Assembly (NCBI RefSeq): GCF_947503875.1 | Contig: NZ_CANNFH010000006.1 | Span: 144,773-208,772, forward strand | DNA from: an uncultured Polaribacter sp. | Lineage (GTDB): Bacteria; Bacteroidota; Bacteroidia; Flavobacteriales; Flavobacteriaceae | Direction: 5' to 3' | Length of the DNA stretch: 64,000 bases | Shown here: positions 56,355 to 64,000 of the stretch, piece by piece | Layout of the letters: each line of letters starts with the position of its first letter | Numbering within the stretch: the stretch's first letter is position 1 | Notes under the pieces: generated by a model | What the model was told of the DNA's origin: nothing | What the model saw: only the letters and a program-made list of their open reading frames with translations | Database searches by the model: none | Translations under genes and position numbers: made by a program

Positions 56355-57749
56355 TTAATTATTTTTAGTAAGATTTTGTAGCTGCTTATAAAAATTATTG
56401 GAGGAAATGCTGGCGTAGCCGTTTTCTATAATTCCGTTTTTATTTACTAGAATTGTTCTTGGCATTGCACTTTGTAAAAAATTGTTTTTTAAGCTTTTTG
56501 CATTAATATAATATTGGTCTTTTATATCTAAATTATGTATTCTACTATTGCTATTTCCATCAATTTCTATAACGGCAAAATTTAATTTAGGAAAGTTTTT
56601 CTTTAAGTATGGTATTCTTGTACTTAAGAAAGAGTTAGAAAAATATTTTTTATTCCAAAACACGAGTACCGTATTTTTATTTAAAGTAAAATCTTGAATG
56701 TTTATTTTTTGATCCGTGAAGTCTATTATACTAAAATCTTTTAATTCGTCTCCTTTATGTAAAGTCTTGTTGTCTTCTAGTAATTTACTAATTAAGGTTT
56801 TATCATCTTCATTAGAACTTAATTCAAAAAATGTAGCAAATGTTGGTTGATTAATATTACAGCTTGATTTTTTATAAAAATGATCTAAAACTGTTCTTTT
56901 CAAAAATGCATTTTTAGAATTTTCAGTATTAATTTTACGATCTATAGTTTTTAATAAATCAACTGTAAATTCCGAAGAGAATTCTAATCTTGTAGGTTTA
57001 TGACCTAAAGCATAGGTTAAATTATACAAATAATTTCTTATATATCTTGTATAAGGTGTATAGTACATTAAACTGTCGTTATTAAAACGAATGTTTTCCC
57101 TGTAATTATAGAAGTTCGTATTATTAATCTTATAATCTACCTTTTTATGAAGTTTAGCGTGGTTAATGGGATACCTTTCAATTCTAGAGTAAATGGGATA
57201 CGTAAGTGCAGTTTTTAAGATATTAAAATAACTGGTAGTTTCTTCTGGATGTTTTTCTACATAATCTCTAAAAGTTGTTAAGCGTTGCTTGATTAGAGAA
57301 TCCATTTTATTCAGGTAAACGTCAGAATTATGCGTATTAAGTTTATAGAAAAAAGAATTTTGATTTTCGTCTTCTATAAAAATATCAATTAATATGTTAT
57401 TTCTTTCTGCGCCTTTACCTGCATAAACTAAAGATTCATCAAAATCCCAAGTATTTAAACGCAGCATTAAGCTGTCTTTAGGTTCTAGATATATGTACTG
57501 ATTTTCATTACCGTGTTCAAAATAATACAAACCTTCTTTTAAGGAAGTGTATTTTCCTAAAAATTTATTTTTGGCGTCTAAATAAAGCGTATCTATAACT
57601 TTATCCATAGTTTGTAGCACAACAAACTTAGTTTTAGGGTTAATTATTTTTCCACCAAAATAAGTTTCTTCCTTTTCTTCTTGGTTTAAACAACCCAGAA
57701 AATTAAAAGCAAAAAGTAGTATAAGAAATATGTTTTTTTGATGGTTCAT
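56355..57749 (-). CDS. Lipoprotein with thioredoxin-like domain lacking CxxC
   Basis: A 464-residue lipoprotein. The ATG at 57749 is chosen because it gives the signal NHQKNIFLILLFAFNFLGC and because the -7 box of its promoter lies at 57771-57778, overlapping the longer reading. The N-terminal part resembles the DUF4369-like beta domain of AhpC/TSA lipoproteins (GGKIINPKTKFVVLQ), and the C-terminal 140 residues have a thioredoxin-like fold (FTLNKNTVLVFWNKKYFSNSF, AMPRTILVNKNGII). The usual CxxC site is replaced by KKYF, so it cannot be a normal oxidoreductase. Role unknown. Confidence 0.75.
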   Translation of the reverse strand: MNHQKNIFLILLFAFNFLGCLNQEEKEETYFGGKIINPKTKFVVLQTMDKVIDTLYLDAKNKFLGKYTSLKEGLYYFEHGNENQYIYLEPKDSLMLRLNTWDFDESLVYAGKGAERNNILIDIFIEDENQNSFFYKLNTHNSDVYLNKMDSLIKQRLTTFRDYVEKHPEETTSYFNILKTALTYPIYSRIERYPINHAKLHKKVDYKINNTNFYNYRENIRFNNDSLMYYTPYTRYIRNYLYNLTYALGHKPTRLEFSSEFTVDLLKTIDRKINTENSKNAFLKRTVLDHFYKKSSCNINQPTFATFFELSSNEDDKTLISKLLEDNKTLHKGDELKDFSIIDFTDQKINIQDFTLNKNTVLVFWNKKYFSNSFLSTRIPYLKKNFPKLNFAVIEIDGNSNSRIHNLDIKDQYYINAKSLKNNFLQSAMPRTILVNKNGIIENGYASISSNNFYKQLQNLTKNN

Positions 57750-57770
57750 GTTAAATAATTGCGCTGTGAA

Positions 57771-57778
57771 CAAAAGTA
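57771..57778 (-). promoter_or_regulatory. -7 box of the thioredoxin-fold lipoprotein gene
   Basis: On the minus strand TACTTTTG; it ends 22 bases before the chosen start codon at 57749. Confidence 0.6.
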
Positions 57779-57885
57779 GATATAACCCTGTCTTATGCTT
57801 GTTAATACGCTGTTAAAATAGCCTTAAGAAAAGAGCAAAGTTTTACTTAAGTGGATGTAAATCTATTCTTTTTAAAACTTGATAA

Positions 57886-59550
<1,665 letters not shown>

Positions 59551-59572
59551 TAACATAAAACTTTAAACTCAT

Positions 59573-59611
59573 AAAAAAACCTAAAACTACACGTAGTTTT
59601 AGGTTTTTTTG
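59573..59611 (+). terminator. Terminator of the ABC-F gene
   Basis: AAACCTAAAACTAC and GTAGTTTTAGGTTT form a long perfect stem followed by T residues. The rest of the gap to 59762 is AT-rich with no recognisable gene. Confidence 0.9.
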
Positions 59612-59762
59612 TAACGCAAAATAAGAAAGATAATAAACGCTTTTTATATTACTTAGCTTTAAGTTAAAAAACTATTTTATTGTGTCTTTTTGTCTTTTAT
59701 GATTTGAATTATCGCTTTGTTGTTTGCATTCTTAAATACGTAAACTGTCTATACTTTTAAAC

Positions 59763-60704
59763 TTATTTTTTATTTATTGGACTAATAATTTTAACGTCAG
59801 AAAAGGAAATTGCACCTCTAACCACACCATCTATAGTTTTCTTTAATGCCTCTATTAATTGCATTTTTAATTGAGATTTATGGTAAATTAAACTGATCTC
59901 TCTAGCAGGAGGCGGATTTGTAAACTCACGCAAATGTTTTTTATCTACATCATTTAAATCTAACGTATGTAAATAAGGTAACAAAGTCATACCTAGACCT
60001 TCTTTAGAGAGTTTAATTAAAGTATCAAAACTTCCGCTTTCTAACTGAAAGCCTTTTTTGTTGTCTATTTTATGATTTCTACATAAATTTATTACGCTAT
60101 CTTTAAAACAATGCCCATCTTCCAACAACAAAATATCTTCCATTTCTAGCTCCTCTTCTTTAATTACTTTTTGATTAAAAAAGCGATGATTTTGCGGAAT
60201 TAAACCAACAAAAGGTTCATAATATAAAGGTTGTTCTTTAATGGCTTCATTTTCTAAAGGTGTAGCAGCAATTGCAGCATCTATATGGCCATCTGTAAGT
60301 TTTCTAATTATTTCTTCGGTAGTTAATTCTTCTATAATTAATTTTACTTTAGGGTACTTTTTAGTAAAATTTTGCAGAAACATTGGCAGTAAAGTAGGCA
60401 TTACAGTTGGTATAATACCCAGCCTAAATTCTCCACCAATAAAACCTTTTTGTTGATGTACAATGTCTAGAATTCGGTTACTTTCATCTACAACAACTTT
60501 AGCTTGTTCTACTATTTTTTCGCCAACTTGGGTTAGTTCAATAGGCTTTTTAGCACGATTAAATATTTTAATATCTAACTCGTCTTCTAACTTTTGAATT
60601 TGCATACTTAAAGTAGGCTGTGTAACAAAACTGTGTTCTGCTGCAACAGTAAAATTTTGATATTCTGCAACAGATAAAACGTATTTTAATTGCGTAATTG
60701 TCAT
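59763..60704 (-). CDS. oxyR: Hydrogen peroxide-sensing regulator OxyR
   Basis: A LysR-family activator of peroxide defence. The N-terminal winged helix-turn-helix is TITQLKYVLSVAEYQNFTVAAEHSFVTQPTLSMQIQKLEDEL. The redox pair is present in LLEDGHCFKDSVINLC, with the two cysteines nine residues apart as in E. coli OxyR (Cys199/Cys208), supporting OxyR rather than another LysR protein. At 313 residues it is normal. The upstream region contains a divergent -7-like box at 60764 but no obvious target gene on that side. Confidence 0.92.
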   Translation of the reverse strand: MTITQLKYVLSVAEYQNFTVAAEHSFVTQPTLSMQIQKLEDELDIKIFNRAKKPIELTQVGEKIVEQAKVVVDESNRILDIVHQQKGFIGGEFRLGIIPTVMPTLLPMFLQNFTKKYPKVKLIIEELTTEEIIRKLTDGHIDAAIAATPLENEAIKEQPLYYEPFVGLIPQNHRFFNQKVIKEEELEMEDILLLEDGHCFKDSVINLCRNHKIDNKKGFQLESGSFDTLIKLSKEGLGMTLLPYLHTLDLNDVDKKHLREFTNPPPAREISLIYHKSQLKMQLIEALKKTIDGVVRGAISFSDVKIISPINKK

Positions 60705-60763
60705 TAAATAATAATTTACGATAAAGGTATAAAAACTATCAATAATAACTATTGTTTACAAAG

Positions 60764-60771
60764 GTAAATTT
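60764..60771 (+). promoter_or_regulatory. Orphan TAnnTTTG box upstream of oxyR
   Basis: TAAATTTG faces away from oxyR, with no plus-strand gene for 2.3 kb. Between it and the hairpin at 60913 there is no frame of note. The interval 60705-60992 contains a plausible OxyR site (ATAATAACTAT near 60741) but nothing else that I can name. Confidence 0.35.
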
Positions 60772-60912
60772 GCAATGTTTTATAATTCTAAATTATAAAA
60801 AGTAAGTTGTTAATAATATTTCTTAAAAAAGAATAATTAAGAAAGTAAAATAAAACGTTATTTATGTTTGTAGTAGTATAGAAAAAGCCAATTTTTTCTA
60901 CCTTTACTATGC

Positions 60913-60938
60913 TTTTTTTAACCTTTTGGTTAAAAAAA
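60913..60938 (-). terminator. Terminator hairpin downstream of hbd
   Basis: TTTTTTTAACC and GGTTAAAAAAA pair perfectly around TTTT, so it can act on either strand. It lies 55 bases after the hbd stop on the minus strand. A second hairpin, TAGAAAAA/TTTTTCTA, follows. Confidence 0.7.
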
Positions 60939-60992
60939 GTTACAGCAAAATAAACAAACTAAAAAAGTCAAATTGCTTTTGTAGACTTAACT

Positions 60993-61880
60993 TTATGCAA
61001 ACATTTTGGCTACAATTTCCGCTTTTTTGTTTGCGGAATAATCGTAAAATCCTTCGCCAGACTTTACACCAAGTTTACCAGCAGTAACCATATTTACAAG
61101 TAGTGGACAAGGCGCATATTTAGGGTTTTTAAAACCATTATAAAGCACATTCATTATAGACAAACAAACATCTAAACCAATAAAATCTGCTAATTGTAAA
61201 GGCCCCATAGGATGTGCCATGCCTAACTTCATTACAGTATCTATTTCTTGCACACCAGCAACACCATTGTACAAGGTTTCTATAGATTCGTTTATCATTG
61301 GCATTAAAATTCTGTTAGCAACAAAACCAGGATAATCGTTTACAGCAACGGGAATTTTACCAATTTTTTTAGACAAATCTACAATGGTATCCATTACATC
61401 ATCAGCAGTATTGTACCCGCTAATAATTTCTACTAATTTCATAATTGGCACAGGATTCATAAAATGCATTCCTATTACCTTTTCTGGTCTATTTGTAACT
61501 GCTGCAATTTGCGTTATAGATATAGAAGATGTATTTGTTGCAAGAATTGTTTTTTCTGCACAATTTTCATCCAATTCTTTAAAAATCTTTAGTTTTAAAT
61601 CTGTGTTTTCTGTGGCAGCTTCAACCACTAAATCTACATTTTTAACACCTTCACTTATAACGGTATATAATTTTATATTGTCTAAAGTATTGTTTTTATC
61701 GCTTTCTGTAATTTTTTCTTTAGCAACCATTCTATCCAAATTTTTAGAAATAGTTGCCACTCCTTTTTCTAAAGAACTTTTAGAAATATCTATTAAATTA
61801 ACCTTATAGTTAAATTGAGCAAAGGTGTGTGCAATGCCATTTCCCATGGTTCCTGCACCGATTACAGCTATATTTTTCAT
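60993..61880 (-). CDS. 3-hydroxybutyryl-CoA dehydrogenase
   Basis: Oxidises (S)-3-hydroxyacyl-CoA to the 3-oxo form with NAD in fatty acid or butyrate metabolism. The N-terminal Rossmann motif is VIGAGTMGNGIAHTFA (about residues 5-20). Catalytic histidine and context are in HFMNPVPIMKLVEI, followed by DYPGFVANRILMPMINE and the C-terminal helical domain GMAHPMGPLQLADFIGLD. At 295 residues it has the stand-alone length. No thiolase or crotonase gene lies beside it. Confidence 0.93.
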   Translation of the reverse strand: MKNIAVIGAGTMGNGIAHTFAQFNYKVNLIDISKSSLEKGVATISKNLDRMVAKEKITESDKNNTLDNIKLYTVISEGVKNVDLVVEAATENTDLKLKIFKELDENCAEKTILATNTSSISITQIAAVTNRPEKVIGMHFMNPVPIMKLVEIISGYNTADDVMDTIVDLSKKIGKIPVAVNDYPGFVANRILMPMINESIETLYNGVAGVQEIDTVMKLGMAHPMGPLQLADFIGLDVCLSIMNVLYNGFKNPKYAPCPLLVNMVTAGKLGVKSGEGFYDYSANKKAEIVAKMFA

Positions 61881-62001
61881 AAAAAAAGCCCCATATTGAC
61901 CTTACTTAATTGAAGGAATTTTTATTTGGGTGAATAAAAATTTCATTATTATTATACTGGTTATCAATTTGCATTGCAATACCTAAAACTCAATAGTATT
62001 T

Positions 62002-62030
62002 CCTTCCCTTTGGGAAGGATTAAGGATGGG
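62002..62030. repeat. CCTTCCCTTTGGGAAGG element, third copy
   Basis: CCTTCCCTTTGGGAAGG followed by ATTAAGGATGGG just beyond the 3' end of the oxidoreductase gene. It matches the pair at 11518-11617. Confidence 0.8.
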
Positions 62031-62031
62031 A

Positions 62032-62991
62032 TTAAAAACAATCAATAATCATTTGTGCAACGCGCAAAGCTTCTGTACCTGCACCTAAAGAAACTACTGG
62101 CACTTTATCGGTTTCAATAGCCTCTGCAAAAGATTCTAACTCGTCTAAAATGGCATTATTTTCTAGGACTTTTGGCTTATCAAAATAGATTTGTTTCTTA
62201 ACGCCTTCTGCATTTTGTAAAATCATGGCAAATTCATCCGGATTTTCAGGTACATCATTCATTCTTACAATTTCAGACTCTTTACTTAAAAAGTTTACAG
62301 AAATGTAAGCATCTTTCTGAAAAAAGCGTGTTTTACGCATGTTCTTCATAGAAATTCTACTCGCTGTTAAATTCGCAACACAACCGTTTTCAAACTCAAT
62401 TCTAGCATTTGCAATGTCTGGTGTATCAGAAATTACAGATACCCCACTTGCATGTAAATTTTTCACTTTAGAATCTACAACAGATAATATAATATCTATA
62501 TCATGTATCATTAAATCTAAAACAACGGGTACATCTGTACCTCTAGGATTAAATTCTGCCAGTCTGTGTGTTTCAATAAACATAGGATTGTTTATTTTAT
62601 CCTTTACAGCAGTAAATGCAGGGTTAAAACGCTCTACATGACCCACTTGCCCTTTTATGTGATTTTGGCTTGCTAAAGTTCTAATGGCTTCTGCTTCTAA
62701 AACTGTATTTGTAATGGGTTTTTCTATAAAGATATGGCAGTCACTTTCTATTGCTTTTTTGGCACAATCAAAATGAGATAATGTTGGTGTAACTATATTT
62801 ACAACCTCTACTGCTGCAATTAATTGTTCAACAGAATTAAACATTTTGTAACCAAATTCTTCAGCTACTTTTTTAGCATTTTCTAAGTTAGGGTCAAAAA
62901 AACCAACCAATTCATATTTTTTAGATTGTTGTAATAAACGTAAATGAATTTTACCAAGATGGCCAGCACCTAAAACTCCTACTTTTAGCAT
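62032..62991 (-). CDS. Gfo/Idh/MocA family oxidoreductase
   Basis: A 319-residue NAD(P)-dependent oxidoreductase. The start is placed at the ATG at 62991, giving MLKVGVLGAGHLGKIH, the Rossmann dinucleotide site; a longer reading to 63072 lacks homology and crosses the promoter at 63070-63077. EKPITNTVLEAEAI carries the family's conserved lysine, and GQVGHVERFNPAF and VVLDLMIHDIDII hold the catalytic-site residues (His-Asp-x-Asp). The substrate is a sugar or inositol-type compound, not determinable here. It ends with the dispersed hairpin element. Confidence 0.85.
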   Translation of the reverse strand: MLKVGVLGAGHLGKIHLRLLQQSKKYELVGFFDPNLENAKKVAEEFGYKMFNSVEQLIAAVEVVNIVTPTLSHFDCAKKAIESDCHIFIEKPITNTVLEAEAIRTLASQNHIKGQVGHVERFNPAFTAVKDKINNPMFIETHRLAEFNPRGTDVPVVLDLMIHDIDIILSVVDSKVKNLHASGVSVISDTPDIANARIEFENGCVANLTASRISMKNMRKTRFFQKDAYISVNFLSKESEIVRMNDVPENPDEFAMILQNAEGVKKQIYFDKPKVLENNAILDELESFAEAIETDKVPVVSLGAGTEALRVAQMIIDCF

Positions 62992-63069
62992 ATATGTATT
63001 TTTATATTTAACTCTTTTAAAGTTAAACGTTTGTGTTGATTTATTTAATTCGTTAAAAAACGAGCCAAA

Positions 63070-63077
63070 CAAAGATA
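63070..63077 (-). promoter_or_regulatory. -7 box of the Gfo/Idh gene
   Basis: On the minus strand TATCTTTG, with about 78 bases between it and the ATG at 62991. Confidence 0.55.
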
Positions 63078-63129
63078 CAATTTTATGAGTTTGTAAATAT
63101 AATTATCCTTATTTTTAGGTCTTAGAAAT

Positions 63130-63780
63130 TTGTTAAAATTGAAAGATACACCAAAACATCAAGGACTTAGAAATCAATTAGCTATTGTGTTAAAGGCAAA
63201 GGGAATTGTAGATGAAAATGTTTTAAATGCAGTACGTAAAATACCAAGGCATTTGTTTATAGATTCTAGTTTTGAGTCTCACGCTTACCAAGATAAAGCA
63301 TTTCCTATTGCTGCAGAACAAACCATATCTATGCCTTATACTGTTGCTTTTCAATCGCAAACTTTAGCGATTGTTTCTGGTGAAAAAATACTAGAAATTG
63401 GTACAGGTTCTGGTTACCAAACTGCAGTTTTATTAGAGCTGAAAGCAGAAGTCTATACAATAGAAAGACAAAGAGAATTGTTTAAAAAAACATCGCTTTT
63501 TTTACCCAAGCTAGGGTATAAGCCTAAAAAATTTATTTTTGGAGATGGTTATATTGGACTAAAAGAAAAAGCACCTTTTGATAAAATTATTGTTACAGCA
63601 GGAGCACCTTATGTGCCAAATCCTTTATTGGCTCAACTAAAAATAGGAGGTAAGCTGTTGATTCCTGTTGGAGATAAAACCCAAATAATGACCCTTTTTA
63701 CAAGAAAATCTGCTAAAGAGTTCGAAAAAGAAGAATTAGGAGATTTCGCTTTTGTACCAATGTTAGAGGAGAAAAATTGA
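63130..63780 (+). CDS. pcm: Protein-L-isoaspartate O-methyltransferase
   Basis: Repairs damaged aspartyl residues by methylating L-isoaspartate. The 216-residue protein has AFPIAAEQTISMPYTVAFQSQ (substrate loop), the SAM motif ILEIGTGSGYQTAVL and VTAGAPYVPNPLLAQLKIGGKLLIPVG. The start is the TTG at 63130, as MLKLKDTPKHQGLRNQL is the conserved beginning in this group and no ATG is near. It is divergent from the Gfo/Idh gene. The 220 bases that follow are tandem repeats. Confidence 0.92.
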   Translation: MLKLKDTPKHQGLRNQLAIVLKAKGIVDENVLNAVRKIPRHLFIDSSFESHAYQDKAFPIAAEQTISMPYTVAFQSQTLAIVSGEKILEIGTGSGYQTAVLLELKAEVYTIERQRELFKKTSLFLPKLGYKPKKFIFGDGYIGLKEKAPFDKIIVTAGAPYVPNPLLAQLKIGGKLLIPVGDKTQIMTLFTRKSAKEFEKEELGDFAFVPMLEEKN

Positions 63781-63792
63781 TTGATATGGGTT

Positions 63793-63856
63793 TTAAAGTT
63801 AAAAAGTTGCAAAGTTTTAAAGTTAAAAAGTTAAAAAGTTAAAAAGTTGCAAAGTT
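63793..63856. repeat. Octanucleotide array, 8 units of NNAAAGTT type
   Basis: Eight 8-base units in register: TTAAAGTT, AAAAAGTT, GCAAAGTT, TTAAAGTT, three of AAAAAGTT, and GCAAAGTT. The last six bases of each unit are AAAGTT with the first two variable (TT, AA or GC). Confidence 0.9.
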
Positions 63857-63923
63857 GCAATGTGAAAATTGTTTATAAGTTTATTTGTTTAAAGATTGAA
63901 AAGAAGCTAGTTTTTTGGAATTT

Positions 63924-64000
63924 ACCATCAACCATCAACCATCAACCATCAACCATCAACCATCAACCATCAACCATCAACCATCAACCATCAACCATCA
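63924..64000. repeat. Heptanucleotide array (AACCATC)n, at least 11 units, running off the window
   Basis: Seventy-seven bases of a perfect 7-base repeat reach the window edge, so the total length is unknown. The unit AACCATC resembles AACCACA before fabI. Confidence 0.97.

Noticed and set aside
62992..63072. N-terminal extension of the Gfo/Idh protein
   Set aside because: It crosses the promoter box at 63070-63077 and lacks family similarity.
63924..64000. CRISPR-like array
   Set aside because: The units are 7 bases with no spacers, and no cas genes are nearby. The same holds for the array at 6869-6949.

Overview
This 64 kb window is chromosomal DNA of a low-GC member of the Bacteroidota, most likely a marine Flavobacteriaceae (Polaribacter/Tenacibaculum-like; the genus is an inference). 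The evidence is flavobacterial family proteins (DUF4835, DUF6048/DUF6452, DUF6913, DUF4290, a Bacteroidota-type RNA polymerase omega), promoters of the TAnnTTTG type, start codons without clear Shine-Dalgarno sites but with A-rich leaders, and Bacteroidota-type OxyR, ABC-F and BtuB/BtuG-like proteins. No tRNA, rRNA, CRISPR array, transposase or prophage was seen.

Layout. 1-7.8 kb is a co-directional core block: DUF6913 end, dapA, bamD, rpoZ-like, coaBC, DUF4835, recN, fabI. 8.0-11.5 kb is a minus-strand operon: a SUI1/YciH-type factor, DUF1835, a nucleoside phosphorylase, a tail-anchored small protein, a cytosolic substrate-binding-fold protein and a previously uncalled 45-aa lipoprotein. 11.6-23.8 kb is also minus strand: a 2OG-Fe(II) dioxygenase, DUF6048/DUF6452, pterin dehydratase, rlmD, topB, a toxin-antitoxin pair with a frameshifted toxin, tex with an in-frame stop, a GNAT enzyme, a FAH-family protein and lysA. 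24.0-30.5 kb carries parE and parC, separated by a 1.9 kb accessory islet of small membrane paralogues, gene remnants, an ORF6N protein and repeats. 30.7-37.9 kb holds a membrane-bound LuxR-type regulator and a vitamin B12 uptake locus (two substrate-binding proteins, cobalamin riboswitch, BtuB, BtuG-like propeller). 37.9-39.8 kb is a SatD/DUF3307 operon with a repeated operator-like upstream region. 40-52.4 kb has uvrD/pcrA, DUF4290, murA, grpE, dnaJ, RNase P RNA, acnB and a second aconitase with a premature stop. 52.5-64 kb has a Crp/Fnr regulator with a palindrome before a lipoprotein gene, a DEAD-box helicase, a thioredoxin-fold lipoprotein without CxxC, an ABC-F protein, oxyR, hbd, a Gfo/Idh oxidoreductase, pcm and tandem repeats running off the end.

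The most unusual content lies outside the core genes. Several dispersed intergenic element families keep their fold while changing paired bases (three copies of a GGGATTG...GCCCG-like element, a CTTCTCG...GAAGTRACA family, a CCTTCCCTTTGGGAAGG family and GGTTTTAAAACC hairpins). Some members lie in frame inside topB. A second class is arrays of strict 7- or 8-bp units of unrelated sequence, several ending just before start codons. Three genes (parE-like toxin, tex, acn) carry single disabling changes that are either recent decay or sequencing error.
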